Assembly: GCA_949318235.1 (NCBI GenBank)
Contig: OX439129.1
Location: forward strand, 39,284,146 to 39,348,145
Reading direction: 5' to 3'
Source: Ecdyonurus torrentis
Taxonomy: Eukaryota > Arthropoda > Insecta > Ephemeroptera > Heptageniidae
DNA: 64,000 nt
Part shown: positions 42,668 to 55,731 of the stretch, in pieces
Layout of the letters: the number at the start of each line of letters is the position of its first letter
Position numbering within the stretch: the first letter of the stretch is position 1
Notes under the pieces: model-generated
Told to the model about the DNA's origin: nothing
Seen by the model: the letters and a program-made list of their open reading frames with translations, nothing else
Database searches by the model: none
Made by a program: the position numbers and the translations under genes

Positions 42668-43111
42668 GACCTCTACCGAATAAGTTTCAATGTATTTTTT
42701 CTACTTTAAAATCTGTGATTTAAAAGATAATTTAAGTGTGATACTTTTTTTTTTAATTTTTTTTTTTTTTTTAGTTTATTGGTCTTTTACAAACTATGGT
42801 ATATGAATGTTTAAAAACAAAGAAAGGGTAGATTTTATGGTAAAAGTTCAAAACCATTTAACTTTTTAGTTTAAAATAGTAGGAAGAAAAAGTTCAATAA
42901 ATTTCATATTATTTTACACTTTTTTTTAAAAAAAAGAAATGACATAAAAATATATTAGAGGTAATGTAAAAATTAGATTGGACTTTAGTGATTTGTTTTC
43001 CTCATAATATATCTATTATATGGACATTCACGAACATATATAGATTTTGTAGTATAGTATTTCTAATTTAACTTCACATAATATTAGTTAACCAAATTAT
43101 TGGTTATGTCA

Positions 43112-43142
<31 letters not shown>

Positions 43143-43443
43143 AGTAAAAATGCTTTGTGTCAGTTCGAAGTAAAAAAAATATAAAAAAATAAAAAAAATA
43201 ATAAAAAAGGGAATTATTTGTTCCATTATCAACTCTGCAATCTTTGTTGAAAATAATTGTTATGAAAATATTTCTTTGGAAATATCACCATTATTTGTAT
43301 AAATATTATTTGCACAGAGAATAGAGGCTGAACAGTTGATTATTTTATCTCAACCATGCTGTATAGCAAAGTTACTTTTCAACATTTAAGAAATATAGCT
43401 CCACTGGAAAGTCACTACTTAAAGGCAGGCTACTTAGGAACAC

Positions 43444-43747
43444 TTTGAATAAAAACTTGACTAATGACAGGAAATATCTTAGCATATCTGAAAATCAACA
43501 TTGATTTGGCTGGTAACATTGATTTCTAATTTATGTTATATTATTTTCATGTCCACATGGTTTATGACGTCACAGCCAGTTAGATCCACGTGGATCTGGC
43601 GGGCTGTGACGTCATAAACCGGATTCGCCATTACGTGGAAATCAAAATAATGGAAAATAACTTAGAAATCAACAACTCCAACCAAATCAACGTTGATTTT
43701 CCAAAAAGTTAGGATATTATCTGTCATTAGACAAGTTTTTATTCAAA
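43444..43747. mobile_element. Palindromic MITE, single copy (304 bp)
   Basis: TTTGAATAAAAACTTG at the left recurs inverted as CAAGTTTTTATTCAAA at the right. Further inverted blocks are CTAATGACAG, GAAAATCAAC and GGTTTATGACGTCACAGCC / GGCTGTGACGTCATAAACC. The core TAGATCCACGTGGATCT holds an E-box CACGTG. The whole could fold into one long hairpin. No target duplication is clear and no coding capacity is seen. Confidence 0.75.
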
Positions 43748-44347
43748 ATATTTTATGTCTTTGAAAACATAGTAAAGCATCACAGACGTCCAGCAACAAA
43801 ATATTATGTTATAGAAGCTTTTCTCTGAGTAATACAATACAGTTTATGATTTTTTTCCTGAAAGTATACTAAAATGTTGTTTCAGATTTTATAAACATAG
43901 TTTCTCATGATATACTTTAATAAAGTTTTAAAATTACTATTGTTTTTAAATTCAACATGTAAGAGGTACAGTACATGAATTGTTATATTTTCTCCAATAA
44001 CAAATATTATTTCCTATATCAATTTTATTGATATGACAAAAAAAATCGACATATATATTGTGTATAGATAGAGTGTATCATCGCCTAAAGCAAATATTTT
44101 GTATAAAATATACAATAAATATTAATGCCCAAAAGTTCAATATCTTAGCATGGCAATTTGAAACACATTCGGATTCATTGCTTGTAAATAAAATATGAAC
44201 TTGTTAAAAAAAAACATATATATGTGTGTACTGAAAGTATTGCCATCTGGAGATGGGTAGTAAAATCATATTTTGAATTAAACAAACAGCCTACCATAGT
44301 CTTGTTATATACGTAGATAAAATATGGCATTGTATGTATATAAAGAG

Positions 44348-44348
<1 letters not shown>

Positions 44349-44395
<47 letters not shown>
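44349..44395. repeat. (GA)n microsatellite
   Basis: About 23 GA units. Confidence 0.97.
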
Positions 44396-44400
<5 letters not shown>

Positions 44401-45330
44401 GATTAAATGTACTGCGTATGAATAAATTTAGTTGAATTTCTCATACAATGTACCTTTATATTCATCAATGTCGTGTAACAAAAGGTCATTCCCCAAAACA
44501 ACATGAATAAATTACGTTACATAAAATTTGAATATATAATATGTTTATTTTAATTTTTCATTTTGATTAATTTAAAATTTTAATTGTGTAATAATAATAA
44601 TTTAAAATAATTTTTAAGTGCTACTTTCAATCTTTTAGCATTAGTTATTTCCGTCAGTTTGTGTTATAATTTGTTGTCAATTTTGATTTTTTAAAAACAT
44701 TTTTAACATTATTGTGTAAAATAGTTCTGTTTATCTCGCTTTCTATGGTATAATTGTTATTATTGTACTTTATAAAAAAAATGTTGACTTGTTTACCAAA
44801 ATCAATATTAATTAGATTTAAAAGCTCTGTCTAGCTCTCAACAGTGATATTTTAAAAATTTCAAGTATAAAAAGTGCAAATATTATCGTTTTTCCTGTAT
44901 ATCTTACTTTAACGTGGTGCTCTTATGCAAGTTAATGAAACTACTTTATTCTTCACATTCCCATTGTAAAATATCAAAAATAAATATTCCTCATTTACTT
45001 TATAATATATTTACTACTTTCATGACTCGTATTCAACAAATTATTTACCAACATCTCTAAAATTAAACCACCTCTCTCTCTCTCTCCCTCACCCTCTCCC
45101 TCCTTTCTCCTATTTCTTCATGTTAAATTAAGTTAATAAACTACATTCTATACACTGGCAGTGCATATTTGATATTATGATGTGTTAGATGTAACAAGGT
45201 AGTAGCAGTGGAAGTAGTAGAGCTTGTTAATTGAAAGATTTTGTTGACAAGTAAATGCACTAACATATAAAGTTAAGTTAGTTATACACATTAGTACCAC
45301 TCCAGCCAAGCAAATAGTAATTTACATTCA

Positions 45331-45338
<8 letters not shown>

Positions 45339-45410
<72 letters not shown>
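45339..45410. repeat. (TA)n microsatellite
   Basis: About 36 TA units. Confidence 0.97.
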
Positions 45411-45412
<2 letters not shown>

Positions 45413-46154
45413 GAGTAATACATAAGCAAAGGACAGAATTCACTTCCTATACTATCATATTATACATGTATATAAAATGTATTATGTATGGTAACTATTC
45501 AAATTTAAATGACTGTAAAATTACATATTATAACACAAAGAACAAATTAATTAAAGGATTTAAAGGAACAAATTCAAGAAACATTAGATATTATATGCAT
45601 ATATATGGAATACTGTGTGTATATAAATTCATATATATTTTTTATTATTTTATGAAAACAAATAGATGCATAAATTAATTAAACTCGATTTAATTAAGTA
45701 ATAAATTTTATACTTATGAAAAATAATAGCTCACGCTTTTTTTTTTAAACTTTATGTTGTTTTTATTACATAATTTTAATTATGATATTTACTTGTTTAA
45801 AAATAAAATAAATAAATAATAAAGTATGTAGTGTAAACTAAAGTCCAAAATTAAGATTTGTTTCAGATTACGTTTTAGAGTATTGTTTTTGTAATACTAA
45901 CCATAATCAGTTTCCTTTTCTAGATATCCGTTTGCTTATTACGGAATTATTATTATTATTGCCTGATTGTATGTGCGAGAAGATTATATGATTTTTCCTT
46001 GCTTCTCTCGGCAAGTCTTATTTGAATGAGCAACTATAAAGAAATACTGTCCTAAAAAAATAATTTCAATTAAAAATCTTGAGATATAACTATTATGGTT
46101 ACACTCATTATATACCTCAAAACTTTCAGTACTCTCACAAACTAGGTAACAAAA

Positions 46155-46335
46155 AAACTTGTGCTGTGATTTCTTGTGAACATTTGGAATTCATGATGTC
46201 ATGAATTCCTAAAGTTGCCTACTTACAGTTTTTGAGCCCAAGTTTATGAAGGCATAATATATGTGTAAAAATGATGGTCACTTCACCTGAATTTTACGAT
46301 TTTTATTTAATTTTTTGAGGCCAGCAGTATCCCTT
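46155..46335. repeat. Dispersed repeat, copy 2, with an EcoRI-centred palindrome
   Basis: Contains a palindrome at 46186-46209 with 11-bp arms GGAATTCATGA around TG. The blocks after it match 757-890 in order. Probably another MITE family, but ends are not defined. Confidence 0.4.
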
Positions 46336-46986
46336 TATAATGAAAACAACAAAAGTAAATAAATATAGAAAATATGTTAATTTATTATTCATAGATGTTG
46401 TTAGTATAACAATAACTTAACGAATATGCACTGACCGAACTGACCCCCTCACCTGTAGCTTGCAAATTTTATAAAAAAAATCTTCAGAGCAAGATTATTA
46501 AATTCACAATTTATTACTATTATAGTCAAAACAAACAATGTTTCCGTAATTACATAATATACAATAATAGTATTAATACTTAAATACACGTTATTCTTAA
46601 ATTTAGAAATGGGTTGTTACTTTAAAATAAACATTACTAAATTAAACTTGCAAAACAGAACCAAAACTATTAAATAAAAATGAAAAAAATGTCTTAAAAA
46701 GAAATAAAAGTCATATTTTATTTTATGCAAATATTTGTCTGAATTTTTTACGTGTTCAAGAAAACACAAAATGTAAGCAACAACAATATCTTGTATTACA
46801 ATTTTAACTCTTTTTTTTTCCCACTATCTAGACAATAAATTTGATCCTCAAGTGAATACAGAAGTTAAGTTCTGTTGAGAACATTACACAATTTTAGTGG
46901 TCACTATATCTGACTTATATTATACATAGCCTCTGGAGAGCTGCGAATACGTTAGAATGTGAAAGGGGTGGATGTGCTTATATAAA

Positions 46987-47096
<110 letters not shown>

Positions 47097-47528
47097 TGTT
47101 CTGTGGCAGTACAAGAAAATCTCAAGGTATGACGTCATAAGTATAAATTTTAATGCACTTAATTACTTGTTAACGTATAACATGAAATTTAACTTTTAGA
47201 TTATAGTTAATTTCTTTGCATTTTCTTTAAAAAGAACACAAGATGGCCATTTTTTTTAATATTATAAATCATTAAATTTAAATACTTTTTAATAAGTTTT
47301 TTATCTTCTTCTTTTTTTTTAAGAAAGATTTTTTTCAATGTAAAATACAGTTTATAATTTTTTTAACTATATTTCTTATCTTTTTCTTCTGTGTTGCTTT
47401 ATCACTTTTATTATAAGTACTTGAAATTGTATTGCATAATTACGTTTAAGTTTGTTTAACTAATTGGTAATGAAACGTAATTTTACGCATTTTATCGGAT
47501 ATTTGCTATAATTTCTAAGAATGAAGAG

Positions 47529-47530
<2 letters not shown>

Positions 47531-47593
<63 letters not shown>

Positions 47594-47595
47594 AT
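47531..47595. repeat. (GA)n microsatellite
   Basis: GA array with one GG slip near 47574. Confidence 0.97.
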
Positions 47596-47931
47596 TTGTT
47601 AAAACATATGAAAATTATTTCTAATAATTCCCAATGCATGTTTTAAAAAATAGTATTATATTATGATAAAAAGAAAGACTACTGAAAATTTTAAAATTTG
47701 ACTTCCCTTTATTAAATATAAAAATTCAATTTAATGAATTTTTCTGCAATCTTTATTTTACTTCAATAAAAATGGAAATAATGAGAGTAAGCGATTCACC
47801 TCGTTAAATATTATTATTATTTATAATTAACGCTTTTCCGAACATTTAAATGGTGAGAAAATATTTTTTGCGTGGTAACAGTTTTTAATTTCATCGGAAG
47901 TAAATATTGGCACTCTAGCAAAATCCTAAAA

Positions 47932-47935
<4 letters not shown>

Positions 47936-47997
<62 letters not shown>
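47936..47997. repeat. (TA)n microsatellite
   Basis: About 31 TA units. Confidence 0.97.
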
Positions 47998-47999
<2 letters not shown>

Positions 48000-48588
48000 A
48001 ATTTTTGCTTTCCCTTCATTATATTATATCTTTACTTTTAATGGTCTACCAGTGACACTAAAGAAATAATTAACATTAATGTAAACTTAAGTATAAAACA
48101 AAATAAATTACCCACAATTTAATATATTATATAATAATTAAAATAAAATGTTAATTAGTTATACATAATATATCTAAAATAAAAGCTAACTTTTTCCTGG
48201 TAAAGATTTCTCTTCTTCATATAATATAAACAAGTTCATTTTAAAACAAAAGGAAATCCTTGTCTCTTAGTTATGCGGAGTAAACAGAAAAGCAAAAAAA
48301 AAAAAAAAAAAAAAAGGAGACAGGTAAATTAGGATACACAATAGTTAAGGTAACAATGCGTTAACTAAAGCTTCACTTCCTAACTTCTATGCTTACTAAA
48401 ACCGAGTTATTAATCATCTAGCTCTCGCCCTAAAACAATATAATATGATAACTCAAGCAAATAATCATTACTGTAATGTATATAAATACCTACAAGCTAT
48501 TTTAATTTATTTATTACGTTTAATTAAATTATTTTACTTCAAGGCATATGTAAAATATTAATAATTTTACTATAGTTCATATAATTAA

Positions 48589-48593
48589 ATATA

Positions 48594-48658
<65 letters not shown>
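48589..48658. repeat. (TA)n microsatellite
   Basis: TA array with a TTTA interruption near 48596. Confidence 0.96.
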
Positions 48659-48662
<4 letters not shown>

Positions 48663-49041
48663 TTTATGTATACAGTAGATTTTAAAACATATATAAATAT
48701 AAGTTTTAATTTTTAAAGCACGTGCTTGATTATTGATATTACCTATTTAAATTCAAATATAGTTTATTTCCAATGTCCTACAATCAAAAACAGTAATACA
48801 GAGACGGTGTTATTTTTTGTAGGTTATTTTTTGTACAATACTAACTTACAAACAAAAATTACGGCAATAACCAGTAAAACTATTTGCACACAGTGTTTGT
48901 ACATATTTCATTTTTATTTTACTAAACATAAACATAAACTTTTCGGTGCAGCATTTTGAGCTAGCAATATTGCAGCAAAATCTTCCGACTTTTGTTTTGT
49001 TTTAAATTAATTATTATTTCTTTCGTTACAAAACATAACTT

Positions 49042-49077
<36 letters not shown>

Positions 49078-50076
49078 TTGTTATTATTTATTATGTTGAT
49101 GTATTATTATTTTTTTTTTAACGAAATTTTTGGGTGTCTACTTGAGAAGAGTAGTACTGAATTTTAAGTAGCTAAGAAAAGAAAGTAATACAATCAAATT
49201 GTAGAAAGTGTTTTGATTATATTAGCATTGAAATAATATAGCAATTCAAAAGATTCGCATATTTGTAAACTTATTTATCAAAACTAGTTTAATGAGAAAA
49301 CTATAATACTAAAAATATTAATAAAATTTATAGTCAATTAAAACGACTCCCATGACACTTTTTTTTTCGAAAATAAATAAGTACAGAAAATATACACTTA
49401 ACTTTTTTTATTTATACGTTTTTATCTTATTATTGCATAAAATGTATTCAATAAATCATAAAATATTCATATATTATAGAACCTATAAAAAGAAACTTTT
49501 GTTTTAAATTTAAAGCTTCTGTAAAAAGGATCAAAATAATTGAGTATTCAACAGTTCTCAAAAAAAGTTTTTAAATAAATAATAAGAGAGAGAGAGAGAG
49601 CAGTTGATCGCAATACAATTTCAAAGTTGCGAGAGAAATCACATGTGGATAATACAGGTGTGATGTATCTACTAAAAATGGTAATACACGCATGAAAAAC
49701 GAGTAAGAAAAGAAGTTGAAACGCATACGTATTCTGTTTTTGTATAATTTGTATTCATTTTGAATATATCATTTTCTTTTATTTCAAATTTTAATATGAG
49801 GGAGGGGAATGTATGTTATTTTAAAGTTATTTTCATTGTATAAATTTTCATCCGAAAGGTCAACAAATAAAAAGTTTTATAATATATTTTTTATTATTAT
49901 TATTCTTTTTTATTGATGTATCATCTTATGTAATACATTATACAGTTTTAGCTTCCTTTTTGTTTTAAAATAGTTTTTTTTCTTTATCATATTTGCATTT
50001 ATAAAACACTTGTGAATTTAAACTAAATTTATGTGTCAGAAAAAAAAAATCGGAATAAAATATGAAAAATTTAATG

Positions 50077-50226
50077 TACAGTTCTGGCCAAAAGTTTGAG
50101 GACGATTTGTTTAGGCGATTTGTATATAGGCAACACGCAACCACACTATAATTATATTATGCTATCTTCATGAGAAAACACAGCGACCGCCGCTGCCCCG
50201 TTCTTAAACTTTTGGCCAGAGCTGTA
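50077..50226 (-). mobile_element. Tc1/mariner-like MITE, copy 2 (150 bp)
   Basis: The ends are TACAGTTCTGGCCAAAAGTT and AACTTTTGGCCAGAGCTGTA, inverted, starting and ending in the TA dinucleotide that Tc1/mariner elements duplicate. CAG-T-CTGGCCAAAAGTTT resembles Tc1-like termini. Internal CGACCGCCGCTGCCCC and a CAACACGCAACC block match 13033-13157 in reverse orientation. Confidence 0.75.
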
Positions 50227-50232
50227 CCATTC
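50225..50232. repeat. Left target-site duplication of the hAT-like MITE
   Basis: TACCATTC, identical to 50485-50492. Its first two bases are also the terminal TA of the neighbouring Tc1-like MITE. Confidence 0.85.
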
Positions 50233-50484
50233 CAGTGGATGCTCACTTCCCATAGAGGACGTTACACGTTTAAAAAGTTAGTTCGGTTGCACCACCACTT
50301 CATTGGCAGCACCGTCGAATAGTATGTTGACGTCATTCATGACGTCACAACAGCTCGATGTGACGTCAGCTGGGGGTTCAAGCCACACATTCGACGGTGC
50401 TGCTCTTTGAGTGGTGGTGCAACGAACTAACTTTTTTTGGTTCACAAACGTGTAACGTCCTCTATGGGAAGTGAGCATCCACTG
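50233..50484. mobile_element. hAT-like MITE with 8-bp target duplication TACCATTC
   Basis: The element runs from CAGTGGATGCTCACTTCCC to its inverse and is flanked by perfect 8-bp direct repeats TACCATTC (50225-50232 and 50485-50492). An 8-bp duplication with CAGTG ends is the hAT signature. Long arms of about 90 bp fold almost perfectly (ATAGAGGACGTTACACGTTT; GTTGCACCACCAC; GCAGCACCGTCGAAT). A short centre holds three TGACGTCA octamers (50328, 50340, 50361). Arm identity is high, so the insertion looks recent. Open frames through it are palindrome artefacts. Confidence 0.88.
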
Positions 50485-50492
50485 TACCATTC
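50485..50492. repeat. Right target-site duplication of the hAT-like MITE
   Basis: TACCATTC, an exact match to the copy at 50225-50232, on the other side of the element. Confidence 0.85.
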
Positions 50493-51068
50493 TTCCTACA
50501 AAAACTATAATGTTGTAATATTGAAATTCATTGTCATAAGTCAATAAAGTTTATGACTATCATCTAAAGTTTATACTATGAATATTTATAATTTCAATTT
50601 ACTTAATAAGTCCTGTAAAATTACATTTGGAGAAAAAAAATGCAACAGAGTATACAAAATTACTTTTTTTTCTCGTTCTAAAAATTATTAAAATTTATTT
50701 TTAAAATATTATATGGAAAAATGTATTTTTTTTCTGAGCCTAAAGTATAAAGAGACATCTCTATGTAAACTTTTCTATATTTGTAACAAAAATTCTAAAT
50801 ATCAATATAAAAAATATGCTACATGCATACAAAAAAATATATAATATAGAAATATGTAAATGTATACTATAAGAAATGCAAAGAATGGCTACAATCATAC
50901 CTTTATAATATAAACAAAACAGATTTTTATAAGACTGTACGCGAGATTGTTATTTACAAAAGAATTTCTATAATTTCAAATTCTTTAGTAAACTATGTAC
51001 TAAAAGGTAAACAAAAAAATATATTATACGTATAACTTGAAATAGGTCATATATTTTTACATTGCAAA

Positions 51069-51099
51069 TATACTTTTCATACTTTTCATACTTTTCATA
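51069..51099. repeat. Short tandem repeat, unit ATACTTTTC
   Basis: About three and a half copies of a 9-bp unit. Confidence 0.8.
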
Positions 51100-51287
51100 C
51101 TCTTTTTTATTATTATTTACGTATTGTTTTGGTTGCGCATATAAAAAACAGAATAAATAAAATAGATTCAGTTGTATTGTTTCAGTTTAACAATAAGTAA
51201 AGACTAAAAATGAGTTACTGCGATCATTTATCAATTTTGTTTTCAATGCTTTTCTTTTTTCTCTTTTTTTTTTTTTTTTTAATATTG

Positions 51288-51540
51288 TGCGATAAGATAG
51301 TTTAAAATATGTAAAACAAAAATTGTGGGGTCATCATACAAAATTTTGAATCATGAATTTTGGAAGTTTTACTCTCATTTTATACTTTATTAATAATTTT
51401 TAACTTCCTTATCTGATGTTCCCGAGTCGTAAAATTGGCAGTTATTACCATATAGACTTGGGTTAAATTTTTTACTAATACTATTGACGTTTTAAAGTTA
51501 TAAAAATATGGGGGGACAACTTTTTAATTTCAGAAAAACT
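51288..51540 (+). mobile_element. AAGGG-ended non-autonomous element, copy 3 (partial)
   Basis: Matches the reverse of copy 2 over AAAATTGTGGGGTCATCATA, TTTTGAATCATGAATTTTGG, AAGTTTTACTC and CTTATCTGATG. Both termini are missing or too worn to place. Confidence 0.55.
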
Positions 51541-51952
51541 TGTCTTCTAACTAACTACATTTGTTGTTGTTGTTGTTTTTGTTGAGGAAATCTGCCTTTT
51601 CTCATATTTAATTACGTATTTGTAATAATTAAACTAGATAATTAATATTTATGAAAAATATAGTTAAAAAAAACATACAGTACATGATCGTGTAATTACG
51701 AAAAAACAAAATTAGTGTGTATGGAAATTTATTATGACATCATACTCTAAAAAATGTCAACTAGAATTTAGCCACTCGCTATAAAAAAATAAAATAGGTA
51801 TAAGAAAAAAAAAAACTTTTAAAAACTAAATTATATTAAAAAGTAATTTCCGCTTTAAAAATCTAAGTTACACAAATTTATATTGGAGAGATCTGTCTCA
51901 CGTTTTATTTGTGACGTTAAAGAAAAACAAAGTCTTATGTAAAAAAACTAAG

Positions 51953-51987
<35 letters not shown>

Positions 51988-53041
51988 AGCATGTGATAAT
52001 TTAAAATTTACATTTTACAATCCAAAAGTAAATAATAGTACAGCGCAGTGATATTTTGTGACATAAGACAGTACGCACTGTATAAGATATCTCTTCTTGA
52101 GAAGGTAAATACTTAAACTTTGTGTGTTTGAAAAGCTCACTAGGGAGACTCATTTCAATTATCTTACTTGTACACCTTGCTTGTATACACTTTTTATTTT
52201 TTATTTTTAATTAGTGAATACACGAAGAAGAGAAAACGGGCCAGATCATGACGTGAAATTTATTATCTTCTTATCCTTCTTCTATACGCCCAAACATTAA
52301 TTGCAAAGACAATTCAACCAATTTTAAGACACTCCCTCCCTATAGCATTTATTTTTGCGACATGTCACATAATATAAGGAAAAGTTTAGTTTATCACACT
52401 TTATATAAAATAGAATTAGTTTCATTTATATCTAACTTTTAATTAATTATATCAGTTAATAGCTATTAACTTAATAACTATTATCAGGATTCAGGATAAG
52501 TATATTTATATTACCTAAATTATTGTAATATAATTGTAACATACATAGAAGAATTGTAATATATAAAAATGTAAATTAATATGACGAGTATAAATTAATA
52601 AGGACCAACCGATAAGGCTTTGACTTGCTTGGGTATAATGATGTGTTTTATTAAAAGAGTTTTGTTGACAGATTTTTCAAATAATACTGAATATATAATG
52701 AGTGCGTAAACAATAATTATATTTCAATTAATAAAATTAATATTTAGTTGAAACTTTAGTTTAAACAAATATGTATAGTATATTAAATTTGTTTCGTTTT
52801 AAATGATTACGTGTAAATTGAGGTAATAGGGCACTCAAATTGACTTGGTCATATTATATAATCGATTGATGTGATACCACAATCCACAGTACCAAATTAA
52901 TTTTTTTAAGTTACAATAAAACTGAATCGCCCTTATATTTAAAACAATAATAATATATAAATGAAATCATGAGTTAAAAATCATTAGAACATAATTTTAA
53001 ATGCCAGCAAAATAAAGTATAAACTGTGACAATATCAAAAA

Positions 53042-53042
<1 letters not shown>

Positions 53043-53075
<33 letters not shown>

Positions 53076-53101
53076 CTCTCTCTCGCTCTCGCTCTCTCTC
53101 T
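53043..53101. repeat. (CT)n microsatellite with GCTCTC variants
   Basis: CT array carrying one TTC slip and two CG-containing interruptions, so older than its neighbours. Confidence 0.95.
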
Positions 53102-53201
53102 CATCCTTTAAAGATAGCTTTCATGAATGACTGGATAAAATTAGTTTTTTTTTTTACAAATTTATTCTATTTAATGTCAGATATATAAAATTATATCTTT
53201 C

Positions 53202-53381
<180 letters not shown>

Positions 53382-53534
53382 GTACATGAATTCATCTTGT
53401 TATTTTTCTTTAGAGTGAACGTAACTATTTTTATACAGCAGTTTTTTTTTATATAATATTTATTTTCATAAAGAAAAAAAAATTACAATTTCATTTCGTC
53501 GTAATCTTCACATTTTTGTGAGCCATGAGATCAA

Positions 53535-53622
53535 AGTTAAGCCTCTTTCTAGATTCGAACCCAACGTCTGCATGGGTGCGATAAAAATTTAATACCCTTA
53601 GACTTTAGCGACCATCTCTACG
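53535..53622 (-). mobile_element. Probable tRNA-derived SINE head (pol III A and B boxes)
   Basis: On the minus strand a TGGTCGCTAAAGTCTAAGG block (53614-53596) resembles an A box, and GGTTCGAATCT (53561-53551) is a near-perfect B box. Their separation suits a tRNA with a long variable arm (Ser/Leu type). The T and acceptor stems do not pair well, so this is not a working tRNA gene. No tail or second copy was identified. Confidence 0.5.
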
Positions 53623-53867
53623 TGAATACATTAATAGATATGTGCAAAAAATAGCAAAAAAATATATATTATGTAAAAAAGTCTTTTATTTTCATACCGT
53701 CTTATGTGAAGCATTTTTTAAAACAATTATAATCTTTTAGTTTTGACAGTAACTCATATTTTAGTGAATTTGAAACAATAAAATTTTTGTGCAAAATGTA
53801 AGGGGGAAATTTAATAATAAAGTTTATTGCTTTTGACTTATTTAAAAATAGAAAAGTTGAGAGAAAG

Positions 53868-53871
53868 AGAA

Positions 53872-53957
<86 letters not shown>
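53868..53957. repeat. (GA)n microsatellite
   Basis: About 40 GA units after a GAGAAAGAGAAG lead-in. Confidence 0.97.
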
Positions 53958-53960
<3 letters not shown>

Positions 53961-54430
53961 TGTAGGAGGTATAATATAATGTTATTTTAACCAATACAAA
54001 GAACGGAAATTACTTTTGTGGTTTGTAATTATGAGCACAGTAAATTTTCCTATGAGGTCATCATCATCAGTTGCTTTCGTGTTTGAGTAAAACTTACAAA
54101 TCAATACGTCATAAAATTTACTTTTTCAGTGCGAATAAAAAATATTTTAGCACGCAAACTTCAATGTTCATTTAAAATCTAATATCTTGAAATATTCTCG
54201 CACTTCCATTTGACTATTATTTTAATATTAGACAAATAAAAAGGTATTTAAATTTTTTTTTTGTTTTGAGTAGCATTTTTTTAAGCATACTTTTTCATTT
54301 TCAGAAGCTGGAATACTATCAAAAGATATAAACAATGTTACTGTAATTTTCTGTAAAATTTCTGTTTTAAATTGAATTGCAAGGATTTGGATTTTTTAAA
54401 AACTATTTATTTTAAAAATACCTTGAAATA

Positions 54431-54431
54431 G

Positions 54432-54464
<33 letters not shown>
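54431..54464. repeat. Poly(A) tract
   Basis: Thirty-odd A in a row, one of the two longest A-runs here. Others of 19-36 bases lie at 4629-4654, 10263-10290, 22473-22497, 43122-43143, 48294-48315, 51957-51984, 61719-61753 and 63162-63193, with T-runs at 8741-8765, 23742-23769 and 49049-49074. None has clear retrocopied sequence beside it. Confidence 0.9.
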
Positions 54465-54466
<2 letters not shown>

Positions 54467-54636
54467 AAATTGTTAATATTTTACAAATATAAACAAAGAA
54501 TTTACCCTTGAAAGCCTTTTTTTCAACAAGGAAGCTTGTTCACGGAAATTGAAATAGTCTATTGCCGGTAAATTTCATACTCAATATTAACTTTCCTTTT
54601 GTTATTCATTTGATTGATACTGTCACATCTTTGTAT

Positions 54637-54664
54637 GCTCGTTTGTTTGTTTGTTTGTTTGTTT
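54637..54664. repeat. (TTTG)n microsatellite
   Basis: About six TTTG units. Confidence 0.92.
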
Positions 54665-55731
54665 TATCATTTTTTTATAATATATAAAATTTCAAATTCT
54701 AAGTTCTTTTTGCAGAGTTTAATAGTTAATATAAATAAACGTCAGTTAGTACAAAAACCATGAGGTCAAATAATAGTTTCATTGAAAAAGTATTTATAAT
54801 CAAATACTTTTTCTCTGTTAAACGTTTTTGTTTTTTATATTATGGTAATTTTAAATTGTTGATAATATTATTCCTTGTATTTTGTTCTTTACCCCACATA
54901 TACATCACTTTATGTGTGAATATGAATCATTTTTAGCTATTGATATTTATTGCGTTTTGCTTATCGATTAAAGTTTTACTTGAAAATCGCGTAGTAAAAT
55001 AGTAAAAATAGCAAGGAAAAAAAAAGCACTGCTGAAAAAGTTTCAGTAAAAAAAAATTGTTAATGCTTTTCTCATTGCTAGAGAAGATATATATATATAT
55101 ATATAACAAAAAACTTTTTGTATTATACCGGTAAGCTATCCGTTTCATACTTTTTATTTTCGTCCTTATTCCCTGTATCTCCAGATTCGTACCATTTCAT
55201 AAGTCTCCATTGCTCTTTTATTTTCTTTGTCGCAATATTTTTTTGTTGAACTTCTAAAGAAAGTTTTGGTATGCAAATATTAAACTTGTGAGTGTTCAAA
55301 TATTGCTTCAACAAAGATAGAAATCATTTCAAACGGAAAAACGTTCAAACAATAAAAAAATCGAAAACTTATAAAATAATAATAATTCTTTAGTATTAAA
55401 CATACCTTTCATTTTATTTTTATGATAAATTAAAAAATGAAAATGAAAATAAAAATAAAATATATAGTATAAATATATTGATGAGAAATTGATCGTAAAA
55501 AAATATGCTAGAGACGCGTAATTATCGTCAAATTTCTGGGCAAATTTTATTATATTTGTTACACATTTGAAGTCTCGATTTTTTTTAACCCATTAAACTT
55601 AAAATCCCACCTACACATGAAATATTTAAACGATATCACTTAGTATAATTAATATGCGTAGGTGTATGGGTGATTTATATTAATTTATCTCCTTTTACTA
55701 AAGTTGTACCTTGTTTATACACAATTTTATC

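Noticed and set aside
50278..50544. 88-codon open frame on the minus strand
   Set aside because: It lies across the palindromic hAT-like MITE; its apparent protein-like composition comes from the inverted arms.
53535..53622. A functional tRNA gene
   Set aside because: A and B box words are present but acceptor and T stems do not pair.
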